Under the pieces are notes generated by a model, which did not search any database, was not told the DNA's origin, and saw nothing but the letters and a program-made list of their open reading frames with translations. Positions 20,600-31,717 of a stretch of DNA of 64,000 bases are shown piece after piece. Made by a program: the position numbers and the translations under genes. Each line of letters starts with the position of its first letter. The stretch's first letter is position 1. Source of the DNA: Costus lasius (Eukaryota > Streptophyta > Magnoliopsida > Zingiberales > Costaceae); assembly GCA_027563935.2 (NCBI GenBank), contig CM050451.1:99971565-100035564 (forward strand). The letters run 5' to 3'.

Positions 20600-22273
20600 T
20601 GAAGGGAACCCCTTTCGAGAGGGGGGCGAAACCCTAATAGGAGGCGCAACAAAATTTCTAGCGGAATCTAGGGTTTCTTATACGATCTTAAAGCATGTAA
20701 TATGATCAACTTATAATGAAAAGCGATACTCACCATTGCCATCACTTGGATGGTGTCTTGGAATGAGAGAGCGAAATGGATCTCCTCCTTAGGTGGCGCA
20801 CACAAGGTGATGTCGCCTACTCTTTGTTGATCCTTGTGCTAGCAAGGTTCTCCAAAGGTCCTTTGTCGAGTGGAAAGGATGAGAGATCTCCTTGGTGAAA
20901 ACTTCCTTGTCGTCTTAGCCTCTCCTCCACGCGAGAATGCCTCAAGACCCTAAGCCAAAATCGGCGACAAGGTGTGAATGAAGCGAGAGAGATGTGACCA
21001 CGCTTAGGAGTCATGGTTTCTAAAAATAGAAACCACTCCCACGTTCATGCTCTCATGCGACTTTGGTTTTACCCAAGCGCAAACTTCTCTTCACTTTGAA
21101 CCATGCGCTCATTCATGAGCCGGTTCATCACGGTTTGGTCCAAGACCAATTATCCCAAGCAATATGGTCTAGATCTTAATTAAACCCTAAGGCTTCAGAT
21201 CTAACCGTCGATCTCTTTAATGCTCCTGATCTGACCGATCTAGCATCCATTCTCTCGATCGAAGCTTACCGATCTCAAGCCCTAATCAATCAAACATGAT
21301 CAGACCAGATCTCACTTACAATCAGAGATTAAATCCCTTTAAACTGAACCCGAACAATTCAGTCCACACGATCTGACTTAAGTAAGCCATATCATCAAAT
21401 TGTGCGACCCTGAGGGTTTCCTCTAAATGTCGGTAATGATAATTCTCATTATCACGATCAGTGAGGGGTATCTAGCAACACATCACTGTCTCCCGATATA
21501 AAGGAAAGAGTCTTCCAAGACTACACCCAAACTATAGCACAAGTGTGAATCAACTCACAAGGCATGCATATTTCCTTTGCCACTGGATGTTCTTATTGGA
21601 CAAGCTTGTCAAGCTTGTAACTCCAATATGATGAGCATGATTAGATCAGATGAACACCGTCACCTGGGTATGGCCATACACTCTCTCAATCATCTCATCC
21701 AGGGGGCCCCTTTAGAACATCACACTCCTTAAACAAGGAGACGGCAATCCTATGTCTATCACTAGTGCCCTAACCTGATTCAAGCTCACCATCCAAGATA
21801 GTCTATAATCATTATGTTTCAAATGATATTGAACTACCTCAAAACAATGACAATCATCATTTAGAAAACACAAGTGATCTCAAGTCAGAGGAAATGTGCC
21901 ACTTGTCACATTCAAGGAATATTCACATTGTGACAAACAATTGAACATCCTAGTAGGGTCTGTCCAGTACATCCAATGTACCCATGAGTCTACATCTTAT
22001 TCCATGCTCGAAGCATCCTATAAGATTAGAACACATATTAGTCTCAATCATATCAAGGCTGTCTCATGTTCACCAAGATATATCGACTAAGGACTTAACA
22101 GCATGTCAGCCTAGCTGAACAGCTTTGAGACATTATTCAGAAGAACATATATTGCAGCAGACAATGTAACTAACTGAATAACAACCATGCCTTTATAAAC
22201 ATAAGAGTTTATTACATGATACTGATACATTCCCATAGGCCTCAAACATTAGCCTTAAGGGCATACCCCAACA
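20600..22273 (-). repeat. E5 3' LTR (family I)
   Basis: On the plus strand TGAAGGGAACCCC to ATACCCCAACA, 1674 bp, nearly identical to 28002-29675. Confidence 0.96.
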
Positions 22274-22288
22274 ATCTCCCACTTGCAC
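22274..22288 (-). other. E5 polypurine tract
   Basis: On the minus strand GTGCAAGTGGGAGAT, directly before the 3' LTR. Confidence 0.85.
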
Positions 22289-22293
22289 TTAAT

Positions 22294-25200
22294 CTAATGG
22301 TTGAGAAATCTCAAACCCATATTATTACAGTGCTTCTCATGCTTCTGCTGCGCCAGAGGCTTGGTAAGCGGGTCTGCCAGATTGTCATCTGTATGAACCT
22401 TGCAGATTTTGATCTCGCCACGATCTATGATCTCCCTGATCAAATGAAACCGTCTCTGTATGTGCTTGGACTTCTGGTGCGACCGTGGTTCCTTTGCTTG
22501 TGCGATTGCTCCAGTGTTATCACAGAAGATAACCAAAGGATCTGCACTCGAAGGAACAACACCAAGTTCTCTCACGAACTTACGAATCCACACTGCCTCC
22601 TTGGATGCTTCCGAGGCTGCAACATACTCGGCTTCTGTTGTGGAATCAGCAACAGTTGACTGTTTGAAACTCTTCCACACCACTGCTCCTCCATTCAAGA
22701 TAAAAACATAGCCTGATTGCGATCGGAAATCATCCTGGTCCGACTGGAACGAAGCGTCAGTATATCCTTCAATACTGAGTTCTTCCTGACCACCATATAT
22801 CAAGAACATATCTTTGGTCCTCCGCAGATATTTTAAAATGTTCTTGACTGCAATCCAGTGGGCCATACCTGGATTACTTTGGAAACGACTGGTCACGCTT
22901 AACCCGTAAGCAACGTCTGGGCGAGTACACAACATCGCATACATAATGGATCCAATAGCCGAAGCATAAGGCGTATTGTCCATTTCATCTTTCTCAGTCT
23001 GTGTTTGTGGACACTGACTCTTCGAAAGATTCAGACCATGTCTGACTGGAAGATATCCTCGTTTAGAATTCTCTAAATGAAATCTCTCCAGGACTTTATC
23101 GATGTAAGTACTTTGGCACAGCCCGAGAAGCCTCTTAGATCTATCCCTGTAGATCTTCACACCTAATACATAGGCTGCTTCTCCTAAATCTTTCATCTGG
23201 AAACATTTCCTTAGCCATGCCTTAACAGCATGCATTTCAGGAATGTCATTTCCAATGATCAAGATGTCATCGACGTAGAGGACTAAGAAAGTAATCACGC
23301 TCCCACTAAACCTCTTATATACACACGGGTCATCCTCGTTCTTGATGAAACCAAATTCGGTAACTGATTCATCAAAACGAATATTCCAGCTTCTTGATGC
23401 TTGTTTAAGTCCATAAATAGACTTCCTTAACTTGCATATTTTATGACGATCTGATGGATTAGTGAAACCTTCTGGTTGTGTCATATACACATCCTCATCT
23501 AGATTTCCATTAAGGAAAGCTGTTTTCACATCCATCTGCCAAATCTCATAATCATAATATGCAGCTATCGCGAAAAGAATCCGAATAGACTTAAACATGG
23601 CTACAGGTGAGAAAGTTTCATCATAATCTATCCCGTAGATTTGTTTGAAACCTTTCGCAACTAGCCTGCCTTTATAGGTAACCACGTTACCATCCATGTC
23701 AATCTTCTTCTTGAAGATCCATTTACAGCCTATAGGGATTACTCCCGGAGGCGGATCAACCAAATCCCAGACTTGGTTATCTGACATGGAGTCCATCTCG
23801 GCGCGCATAGCTTCAAGCCATCTCGCTGAATCCGGTCCACTGACCGCATCCGCATAAGTGAGGGGTTCATCATTATCAATGATGTAGACTCCGTCATAGC
23901 GCTCAGGCTGTCGACGGATCCTACCCGATCTTCGCGGTTCCCGTGAAATCTGAGCCTCAGGTTGTTCAGTAACCTGTTCCACCGGCTCAGGCTCATCCAA
24001 CTCTGCTTGATCACTTTGTCCTTCTTCTGGATTCTCATCCAACTTTATTTCTCTCCCACTGGCCTCTTGCAGAAGAAACTCCTTCTCAAGAAATATAGCC
24101 GTCCGAGCAACAAAAACCTTGTTCTCTTTGGGATCGAAGAAATAATAACCCTTAGTTTCCTTAGGGTAACCGACAAAGATACATTTGTCAGATCTGCTCT
24201 CTAGTTTCCCAGAGGCGAGCTTTTTAACATAAGCCTCGCAGCCCCAGATCCTGATAAATGTCAAGCTCGGCTGTTTCCCATACCATAACTCATATGGAGT
24301 CTTAGAAACTGCCTTGGATGGCACTCGGTTTAGTACCTTTGCAGCTGTTTCCAGCGCAAAACCCCAAAAGGAGTATGGAAGAGTAGCCTGACTCATCATA
24401 GAACGAACCATATCAAGTAACGTTCTATTTCTCCTCTCGGACACACCATTCCATTGCGGTGTTCCTGGCGGAGTGAGCTGTGAGATAATCCCACACTCCT
24501 TTAGATAGTCAGTAAATGCATGACTTAGGTATTCACCACCTCGATCTGAGCGAAGTGCCTTGATATTTCGGCCTAACTGATTCTGTACTTCATTTTTGAA
24601 CTCTTTGAACTTGTCAAAAGATTCACTTTTATGTCTCATCAGATAGACATAACCATACCTACTGAAATCATCAGTAAAGGTAATGAAGTACTGATAGCCA
24701 CCTCTGGCATGTTTACTAAATGGACCACACACATCACTGTGTATAAGGTCAAGTAAACCTGAAGCCCTTTGACCTTTATGAGGAAAAGGTGACTTCGTCA
24801 TTTTACCCATCAAACAAGCTTTGCATGTATCAATCTCCTTATAGGAGAATGATCCCAGCAGTCCATGATCATGCAACCGCTTAATGCGTTTCTCGTTAAT
24901 ATGGCCTAAACGACTATGCCATAACAAGGTGCTGTCATCAGCATACATGGCTTTCTTAATATCAATTTGCTGTATTGAACATTCCATGTCCAACATGAAT
25001 AACCCATTGTTAATTGAACCAGTTGCATAAACAATATTATCTAAAGATAAAACACACTTTGAAATATTGCATTCAAAGGAAAATCCCTTCCTGACAAGAG
25101 CAGGAATGGAGATAATATTTTTAGTAATACTGGGAACAAAGTAACAATTGTCTAGTTCCAATACAATGCCAGATGGTAAAGAAATGAAGTAGTCTCCTAC

Positions 25201-26175
25201 AGCAACAGCAGCAACCCGTGCTCCGTTTCCAACGCGTAGGTCCACCTCATGCTGTCCCACCTGCCTTCTTCTCTTGAGTTCCTGTACATTTGAACAAATG
25301 TGAACTCCACATGCAGTGTCCAACACCCATGATATAGAAGAAGAAAACATGACCTCAGTCACGAATATACCTGAGCCAGAAGCGATGCTTCCCCTCTTAT
25401 CTCCTTGGAGCGCTTTACAGTCCTTTTTCCAGTGACCCAGCTGGCCACAGTGGAAACACCTGTATTCCTTAGACCGCTTGACCTTTTGCTTCAGAGCCTT
25501 GCTATAGCTCTTGACAGTGGCCTTGCCCTTCTTCCCCTTCTTCTTGTTCCTAGAAGGAACCATTAAGACAGAGGTCGAAGGCTTACCCTTCAGAGTCTCC
25601 TCAGTGGTCAAGAGCATATTCAGCAGCTCTGCCGGAGTACAATCGATTTTGTTCATATTAAAATTAATAATGAACGCGTCGAATGAAGGCGGGAGAGACT
25701 GCAGAATAATGTCCACAGCAAGCTCCTGGTTGATGGTATGCCCCAGTTTCTCTAGAGCCTCCTTGTGCCCAATCATCTTGAGCACGTGAGCTCCCACTGG
25801 GCTCCCTTCAGCCAGTTTGCTCTGAAAGAAGAGCTTCGTCAAATTGTAGCGTTCTGTCCTCGCCTGTGCAGCATACAGCATCTTGAGGTTCGCTATAATC
25901 TCTATAGCCGACATATCCTCATGCTGACGCTGCAGCGGTGGCGTCATAGACGCTAGCATCAGGCAAGCGACATCAATGCTATCATTGACGTGCTTTTCAT
26001 AGGCTTCCCGAACCGCCCTTGCGGCGTTCGGAGCGGGCTGCGGCGGTATCGCCGTCTCGAGGACATACAGTTTCCTCTCTGCCTTAAGAACGATCTTAAG
26101 GTGTCCAAACCAGTCAGAGAAGTTCGGCCCAGCAAACTTCTCCCTTTCCAGTAGGGATCGCACATTGAAGTTCAT
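22294..26175 (-). CDS. gag-pol: E5 Gag-Pol polyprotein, intact
   Basis: Open frame of 1293 codons from an ATG (MNFNVRSLLERE) to a TAG 20 bases before the LTR. Gag is about 1-235, with the zinc knuckle at 240-253. The protease D-T-A is near 286. The GAG-pre-integrase region is followed by the integrase core with D481, D544 and E580 (D,D-35-E). RT carries YVDD near 967-970. RNase H motifs YTDAS, TEAEY and FCDN are followed by HTDDNLADPLTKPL near the C-terminus. It is one residue shorter than E1 because of a missing Ser codon before the protease. The polyprotein should encode virus-like particle coat, processing protease, and the replication and integration enzymes of an autonomous copia element. 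Activity itself cannot be seen from sequence. Confidence 0.96.
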   Translation of the reverse strand: MNFNVRSLLEREKFAGPNFSDWFGHLKIVLKAERKLYVLETAIPPQPAPNAARAVREAYEKHVNDSIDVACLMLASMTPPLQRQHEDMSAIEIIANLKMLYAAQARTERYNLTKLFFQSKLAEGSPVGAHVLKMIGHKEALEKLGHTINQELAVDIILQSLPPSFDAFIINFNMNKIDCTPAELLNMLLTTEETLKGKPSTSVLMVPSRNKKKGKKGKATVKSYSKALKQKVKRSKEYRCFHCGQLGHWKKDCKALQGDKRGSIASGSGIFVTEVMFSSSISWVLDTACGVHICSNVQELKRRRQVGQHEVDLRVGNGARVAAVAVGDYFISLPSGIVLELDNCYFVPSITKNIISIPALVRKGFSFECNISKCVLSLDNIVYATGSINNGLFMLDMECSIQQIDIKKAMYADDSTLLWHSRLGHINEKRIKRLHDHGLLGSFSYKEIDTCKACLMGKMTKSPFPHKGQRASGLLDLIHSDVCGPFSKHARGGYQYFITFTDDFSRYGYVYLMRHKSESFDKFKEFKNEVQNQLGRNIKALRSDRGGEYLSHAFTDYLKECGIISQLTPPGTPQWNGVSERRNRTLLDMVRSMMSQATLPYSFWGFALETAAKVLNRVPSKAVSKTPYELWYGKQPSLTFIRIWGCEAYVKKLASGKLESRSDKCIFVGYPKETKGYYFFDPKENKVFVARTAIFLEKEFLLQEASGREIKLDENPEEGQSDQAELDEPEPVEQVTEQPEAQISREPRRSGRIRRQPERYDGVYIIDNDEPLTYADAVSGPDSARWLEAMRAEMDSMSDNQVWDLVDPPPGVIPIGCKWIFKKKIDMDGNVVTYKGRLVAKGFKQIYGIDYDETFSPVAMFKSIRILFAIAAYYDYEIWQMDVKTAFLNGNLDEDVYMTQPEGFTNPSDRHKICKLRKSIYGLKQASRSWNIRFDESVTEFGFIKNEDDPCVYKRFSGSVITFLVLYVDDILIIGNDIPEMHAVKAWLRKCFQMKDLGEAAYVLGVKIYRDRSKRLLGLCQSTYIDKVLERFHLENSKRGYLPVRHGLNLSKSQCPQTQTEKDEMDNTPYASAIGSIMYAMLCTRPDVAYGLSVTSRFQSNPGMAHWIAVKNILKYLRRTKDMFLIYGGQEELSIEGYTDASFQSDQDDFRSQSGYVFILNGGAVVWKSFKQSTVADSTTEAEYVAASEASKEAVWIRKFVRELGVVPSSADPLVIFCDNTGAIAQAKEPRSHQKSKHIQRRFHLIREIIDRGEIKICKVHTDDNLADPLTKPLAQQKHEKHCNNMGLRFLNH
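25282..25370 (-). other. E5 putative gag-terminating intron (89 nt)
   Basis: On the element strand CAG/GTATAT donor and TGTACAG/G acceptor. The segment is three bases shorter than in other copies, which keeps the same frame effect: a TGA follows about 11 codons after the join. Confidence 0.42.
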
Positions 26176-26485
26176 GGTGTTCGTTACTGCAGGTATCTAC
26201 AACAATGCAAGAACAGCAAGGTCAGTATCAATGTATAAGAATCAATCAGGACTTAAGAAAGATTCTTTTTCTCACTATTTTATCTGGCTGAAAAATCCAG
26301 CAAAACAGCCCGAAAGAGTAAAACTCTTTTAGTGAGATGGGATACAGATTTCATACTTGGTCTCCGCGTCCCGCTCAGGCGAGATAAGATGCACAGAGAG
26401 TACAAGCACTAATCTCTGGTAGGCTGTCCCAGCCAATCGCCAACCCGTGCGATTCCCCTTCATCTGGGCAATCCAGCAGACTGTG

Positions 26486-26707
26486 CCAACTGAGTTGGTA
26501 CAACACAGTCTCTGACCCCACAGATGGCTGCCTCCATGTGCTACCATATGCGCCACATATGTAGCCTACACGGTCAAGCTGACCCGACCTATTCCCTGGA
26601 CCACCATGTGCTATGCTGAGCAACGAGAAGGGATAAATCCCTACTCTGTAACACACAGGTGTAATCCCGCACCGTCTGAAGATAGATGGACGTGCCCACT
26701 AAGTGGG
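26486..26707 (-). other. E5 twin ACTCAGT hairpins
   Basis: At 26695-26707 the plus strand reads CCCACTAAGTGGG: only the central loop base is changed and the stem is kept. At 26486-26498 CCAACTGAGTTGG is unchanged. Distance 209 nt. Confidence 0.6.
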
Positions 26708-27054
26708 TACAACACGGCTCCAACGATAATCAGAACAGTGAGGTTTCGCGTCAGAAGGCTTACGAGCTTGATATTTAATCGTTGGATTTTAACGGTCTTT
26801 TATCTTCTTGACTATCATGCAATTCCTATGGTGATAGCAGAAGATAAACTTAATCATGCAATTCTAATATTTAAACAGTAAATAAAAGAAAGCATGAATC
26901 TTATGTGGTAAAAGCCCATAGCCCTAGTGAGACCTTAACCTAACTTAAGTCTTCACTTGCTCTTCATGGGTCTTTAGCTGCTCATCTGGCCCAAACCAGG
27001 GCCCAAGCGCCAATTACAGCACAGGTGCGCCCACCAGGGAAAATGCGCCTGGTC

Positions 27055-27071
27055 CTAGGGTCGAACCCTAG
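27055..27071 (-). other. E5 TTCGA hairpin
   Basis: On the element strand CTAGGG-TTCGA-CCCTAG, as in E3. Confidence 0.5.
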
Positions 27072-28001
27072 ACCTCCCACCTGGTCCAGCCACTGCTGCA
27101 TGCGCCTCTGCCAAGTGTGCTTTGTGCTCTTGTCTAATTAAATTACAAATTTAACTATCTAGACAAGATTGACACGCAGGTCAATTTCACATTATAAATT
27201 AATTAAACTGTCATTCGCATATCACAAAAATAAAAATTAATTTACAATTATAAATCCCAGGCACGCAGGCCCCAGCACAGCACACAATTAATATGGGCAG
27301 CCCACATAAGACTAAATAGACAAACATATGCATCATTCAAACATGTGATCCAACCAAGAAAATTAAAATTTTGAAAAACCCCATAGGTATCAATTTTCAT
27401 TTCCTTATTCGCCCTTCAACCTTACAACGGTCCATTACCAGGGATCCACTCATCCAACCTAGTCAGATCCACTGCCCTAGCATGCACCAAGTCCTAACTG
27501 ACTTGAGTCGACCATAAGGTCAACCATGCATGCGCCAGGGCTGAACAACCACAATGAGGTCTGGCAAGCGGGTGTGACCCCGGGCCTAACTCATGTGTGT
27601 TCATAGGTTGTCTCAATCAGACATCGCTACACACCTGTCTGCAGTCGACCTATAGCCACCACAGGCTTGCGCCAAGGTGCTATCTGGTCGACCCATTCAG
27701 GCTGTCAGATAGTCTGATCAGACTGTTTGGATCTAACTCAGGGGGTGACTTCAACCCTAATAACCCGTCTAAGGGTTTATAGCACGGCCTTAGATCTATA
27801 GTGAGTCGCGCATGTAAAATAGTTTTGAGAAAACCAAGATGCGCCAATATATCATCATATATGCGCAAATGAAACATGAAATAGGTTTCGGCATGAAACA
27901 AATCAACATGATAAATTTCGCATGTTATAGATCTAAGCATTCATGGAACACAAAATCAAAGCAATCATATTATCATGCATGAACCTGGCTCTGATACCAA
28001 T

Positions 28002-29675
28002 TGAAGGGAACCCCTTTCGAGAGGGGGGCGAAACCCTAATAGGAGGCGCAACAAAATTTCTAGCGGAATCTAGGGTTTCTTATACGATCTTAAAGCATGT
28101 AATATGATCAACTTATAATGAAAAGCGATACTCACCATTGCCATCACTTGGATGGTGTCTTGGAATGAGAGAGCGAAATGGATCTCCTCCTTAGGTGGCG
28201 CACACAAGGTGATGTCGCCTACTCTTTGTTGATCCTTGTGCTAGCAAGGTTCTCCAAAGGTCCTTTGTCGAGTGGAAAGGATGAGAGATCTCCTTGGCGA
28301 AAACTTCCTTATCGTCTTAGCCTCTCCTCCACGCGAGAATGCCTCAAGACCCTAAGCCAAAATCGGCGACAAGGTGTGAATGAAGCGAGAGAGATGTGAC
28401 CACGCTTAGGAGTCATGGTTTCTAAAAATAGAAACCACTCCCACGTTCATGCTCTCATGCGACTTTGGTTTTACCCAAGCGCAAACTTCTCTTCACTTTG
28501 AACCATGCGCTCATTCATGAGCCGGTTCATCACGGTTTGGTCCAAGACCAATTATCCCAAGCAATATGGTCTAGATCTTAATTAAACCCTAAGGCTTCAG
28601 ATCTAACCGTCGATCTCTTTGATGCTCCTGATCTGACCGATCTAGCATCCATTCTCTCGATCGAAGCTTACCGATCTCAAGCCCTAATCAATCAAACATG
28701 ATCAGACCAGATCTCACTTACAATCAGAGATTAAATCCCTTTAAACTGAACCCGAACAATTCAGTCCACACGATCTGACTTAAGTAAGCCATATCATCAA
28801 ATTGTGCGACCCTGAGGGTTTCCTCTAAATGTCGGTAATGATAATTCTCATTATCACGATCAGTGAGGGGTATCTAGCAACACATCACTGTCTCCCGATA
28901 TAAAGGAAAGAGTCTTCCAAGACTACACCCAAACCATAGCACAAGTGTGAATCAACTCACAAGGCATGCATATTTCCTTTGCCACTGGATGTTCTTATTG
29001 GACAAGCTTGTCAAGCTTGTAACTCCAATATGATGAGCATGATTAGATCAGATGAACACCGTCACCTGGGTATGGCCATACACTCTCTCAATCATCTCAT
29101 CCAGGGGGCCCCTTTAGAACATCACACTCCTTAAACAAGGAGACGGCAATCCTATGTCTATCACTAGTGCCCTAACCTGATTCAAGCTCACCATCCAAGA
29201 TAGTCTATAATCATTATGTTTCAAATGATATTGAACTACCTCAAAACAATGACAATCATCATTTAGAAAACACAAGTGATCTCAAGTCAGAGGAAATGTG
29301 CCACTTGTCACATTCAAGGAATATTCACATTGTGACAAACAATTGAACATCCTAGTAGGGTCTGTCCAGTACATCCAATGTACCCATGAGTCTACATCTT
29401 ATTCCATGCTCGAAGCATCCTATAAGATTAGAACACATATTAGTCTCAATCATATCAAGGCTGTCTCATGTTCACCAAGATATATCGACTAAGGACTTAA
29501 CAGCATGTCAGCCTAGCTGAACAGCTTTGAGACATTATTCAGAAGAACATATATTGCAGCAGACAATGTAACTAACTGAATAACAACCATGCCTTTATAA
29601 ACATAAGAGTTTATTACATGATACTGATACATTCCCATAGGCCTCAAACATTAGCCTTAAGGGCATACCCCAACA
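28002..29675 (-). repeat. E5 5' LTR (family I)
   Basis: 1674 bp. Differences from 20600-22273 that I could find are at the TTGGCGAAA, TTATCG, TTTGATG and AACCATAG sites. Followed by the right ATTTG duplicate. Confidence 0.96.
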
Positions 29676-29680
29676 ATTTG

Positions 29681-31697
29681 CACTGGAAACAGCTGCAAAG
29701 GTACTAAACTGAGTGCCATCCAACGCAGTTTCTAAGACGCCATATGAGTTATGGTATGGGAAACAGCCTAGCTTGACATTTATTAAGATCTGGGGTTGCG
29801 AGGCTTATGTCAAAAAGCTCGCCTCTGGGAAACTAGAGAGCAGATCTGAGAAATGCATCTTTGTCGGTTACCCTAAGGAAACTAAGGGTTATTATTTCTA
29901 CGATCCCAAAGAGAACAAGGTATTTGTTGCTCGGACGGCAATATTTCTTGAGAAGGAATTTCTTCTGCAAGAAGCCAGTGGGAGAGAAATAAAGCTGGAT
30001 GAGAATCCAGAGGAAGGACAAAGTAGTCAAGCACAGTTGGATGAGCATGAGCCGGTAGATCAGGTTACTGAACAACCTGAGGCTCAAATATCACGAGAAC
30101 CGCGAAGATCGGGAAGGATCCGTCGACAGCCTGAGCGCTATAACGGAGTCTACATCATTGATAATGATGAACCCCTTACTTATGCGGATGCGGTCAGTGG
30201 ACCGGAGTCAGCTAGATGGCTTGAAGCTATGCGAGCCGAAATGGACTCCATGTCAGATAACCAAGTCTGGGATTTGGTTGATCCGCCTCCGGGAGTAATC
30301 CCTATAGGCTGTAAATGGATCTTCAAGAAGAAGATTGACATGGATGGTAACGTGGTTACCTATAAAGGCAGGCTAGTTGCGAAAGGTTTCAAATAAATCT
30401 ACGGGATAGATTATGATGAAACTTTCTCACCTGTAGCTATGTTCAAGTCTACGGGATGGATGTGAAGACGGCTTTCCTTAATGGAAAACTGGATGAGGAT
30501 GTGTATATGACACAACCTGAAGGTTTCACTAATCCATCAGATCGTCATAAAATATGCAAGTTAAAGAAGTCCATTTATGGACTTAAACAAGCATCAAGAA
30601 GCTGGAATATTCGTTTTGATGAATCAATCTCTGAATTTGGTTTCGTCAAGAATGAAGATGACCCGTGTGTATATAAGAGGTTTAGTGGGAGCGTGATTAC
30701 TTTCCTAATCCTCTACATCGATGATATCTTAATCATTGGAAACAATATTCCTGAACTGCATGCTGTTAAAGCATGGTTAAGAAAATGTTTCCAGATGAAA
30801 GATCTAGGAGAAGCAGCCTATGTATTAGGTGTGAAGATCTACAGAGATAGATCTAAGAGGCTTCTCGGGCTGTGCCAGAGTACTTACATCGATAAAGTCC
30901 TGGAGAGATTTCATTTAGAGAATTCTAAAAGAGGATATCTTCCAGTCAGACATGGTCTGAATCTTTCAAAGAGTCAGTGTCCACAAACACAGACTGAGAA
31001 AGATGAAATGGACAATACGCCTTATGCTTCGGCTATTGGATCCATTATGTATGCGATGTTGTGTACTCGCCCAGACGTCGCTTACGGGTTAAGCGTGACC
31101 AGTCGATTCCAAAGTAATCCAGGTCAGGCACACTGGATTGCAGTCAAGAACATTTTAAAATATCTGCGGAGGACCAAAGATATGTTCTTGATATATGGAG
31201 GTCAGGAAGAACTCAGTATTGAAGGATATACTGACGCTTCGTTCCAATCTGACCGGGATGATTTCCGATCGCAATCAGGCTATGTTTTTAGCTTGAATGG
31301 AGGAGCAGTTGTGTGGAAAAGTTTCAAACAGTCCATTGTTGCTGATTCCACAACAGAAGCCGAGTATGTTGCAGCCTCGGAAGCATCCAAGGAGGCAGTG
31401 TGGATTCGTAAGTTCATTCAGGAACTTGGTGTTGTTCCTTCGAGTGCAGATCCTTTGGTTATCTTCTGTGATAACACTGGAGCAATAGCACAAGCAAAGG
31501 AACCACGGTCGCACCAGAAGTCCAAGCACATACAGAGACGGTTTCACTTGATCTGGGAGATCATTGATAGAGGCGAGATCAAAATCTGCAAGGTTCATAC
31601 AGATGACAATCTGGCTGACCCGCTTACCAAGCCTCTGGCACAGCAGAAGCATGAGAAGCACTGTAATAATATGGGTTTGAGATTTCTCAACCATTAG
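29681..31697 (+). pseudogene. gag-pol: E3 gag-pol, part 2 (C-terminal integrase region, RT, RNase H)
   Basis: This continues the frame cut at 20599. There is a TGA at 29710-29712 (an Arg CGA changed at a CpG) and a TAA at 30394-30396 (Gln CAA changed). Around 30450 about 51 bases of RT (from after TTCAAGTCT to before ATGGATGTG) are replaced by 5 bases, which shifts the frame. RT then reads YIDD for YVDD. RNase H motifs (YTDAS, TEAEY, FCDN) and the natural stop at 31695-31697 are kept. The RT of this copy is dead. Confidence 0.92.
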
Positions 31698-31702
31698 ATT
31701 AA

Positions 31703-31717
31703 GTGCAAGTGGGAGAT
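31703..31717 (+). other. E3 polypurine tract
   Basis: GTGCAAGTGGGAGAT directly before the 3' LTR. Confidence 0.85.

Larger units (their letters stand above)
26176..28001 (-). other. E5 untranslated leader with primer site (27987-28001)
   Basis: About 1.8 kb from the primer site (minus strand ATTGGTATCAGAGCC, 28001-27987) to the gag ATG. It holds the TTCGA hairpin (27055-27071, CTAGGG/CCCTAG) and the twin hairpins. A possible 3' splice-like T-rich stretch precedes the ATG, but the base pattern there is slightly changed. Confidence 0.8.
20600..29675 (-). mobile_element. E5: intact, young copia LTR retrotransposon (family I), inserted in E3 integrase
   Basis: On the minus strand: 5' LTR 28002-29675, primer site, leader, gag-pol 26175-22294, polypurine tract, 3' LTR 20600-22273. 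It is 9076 bp with two 1674-bp LTRs; I count about four differences between them (0.24%). The target duplication ATTTG is at 20595-20599 and 29676-29680. It is the innermost insertion of its stack and the only copy with every visible coding and cis feature intact. Confidence 0.97.

Noticed and set aside
22216..22659. 147-codon plus-strand frame antisense to E5 RNase H, with similar ones at 2334, 31275, 37279, 52363 and 62340
   Set aside because: It is a shadow of the conserved gag-pol frame on the other strand. It repeats only because the copies are nearly identical, and no domain or signal supports it.
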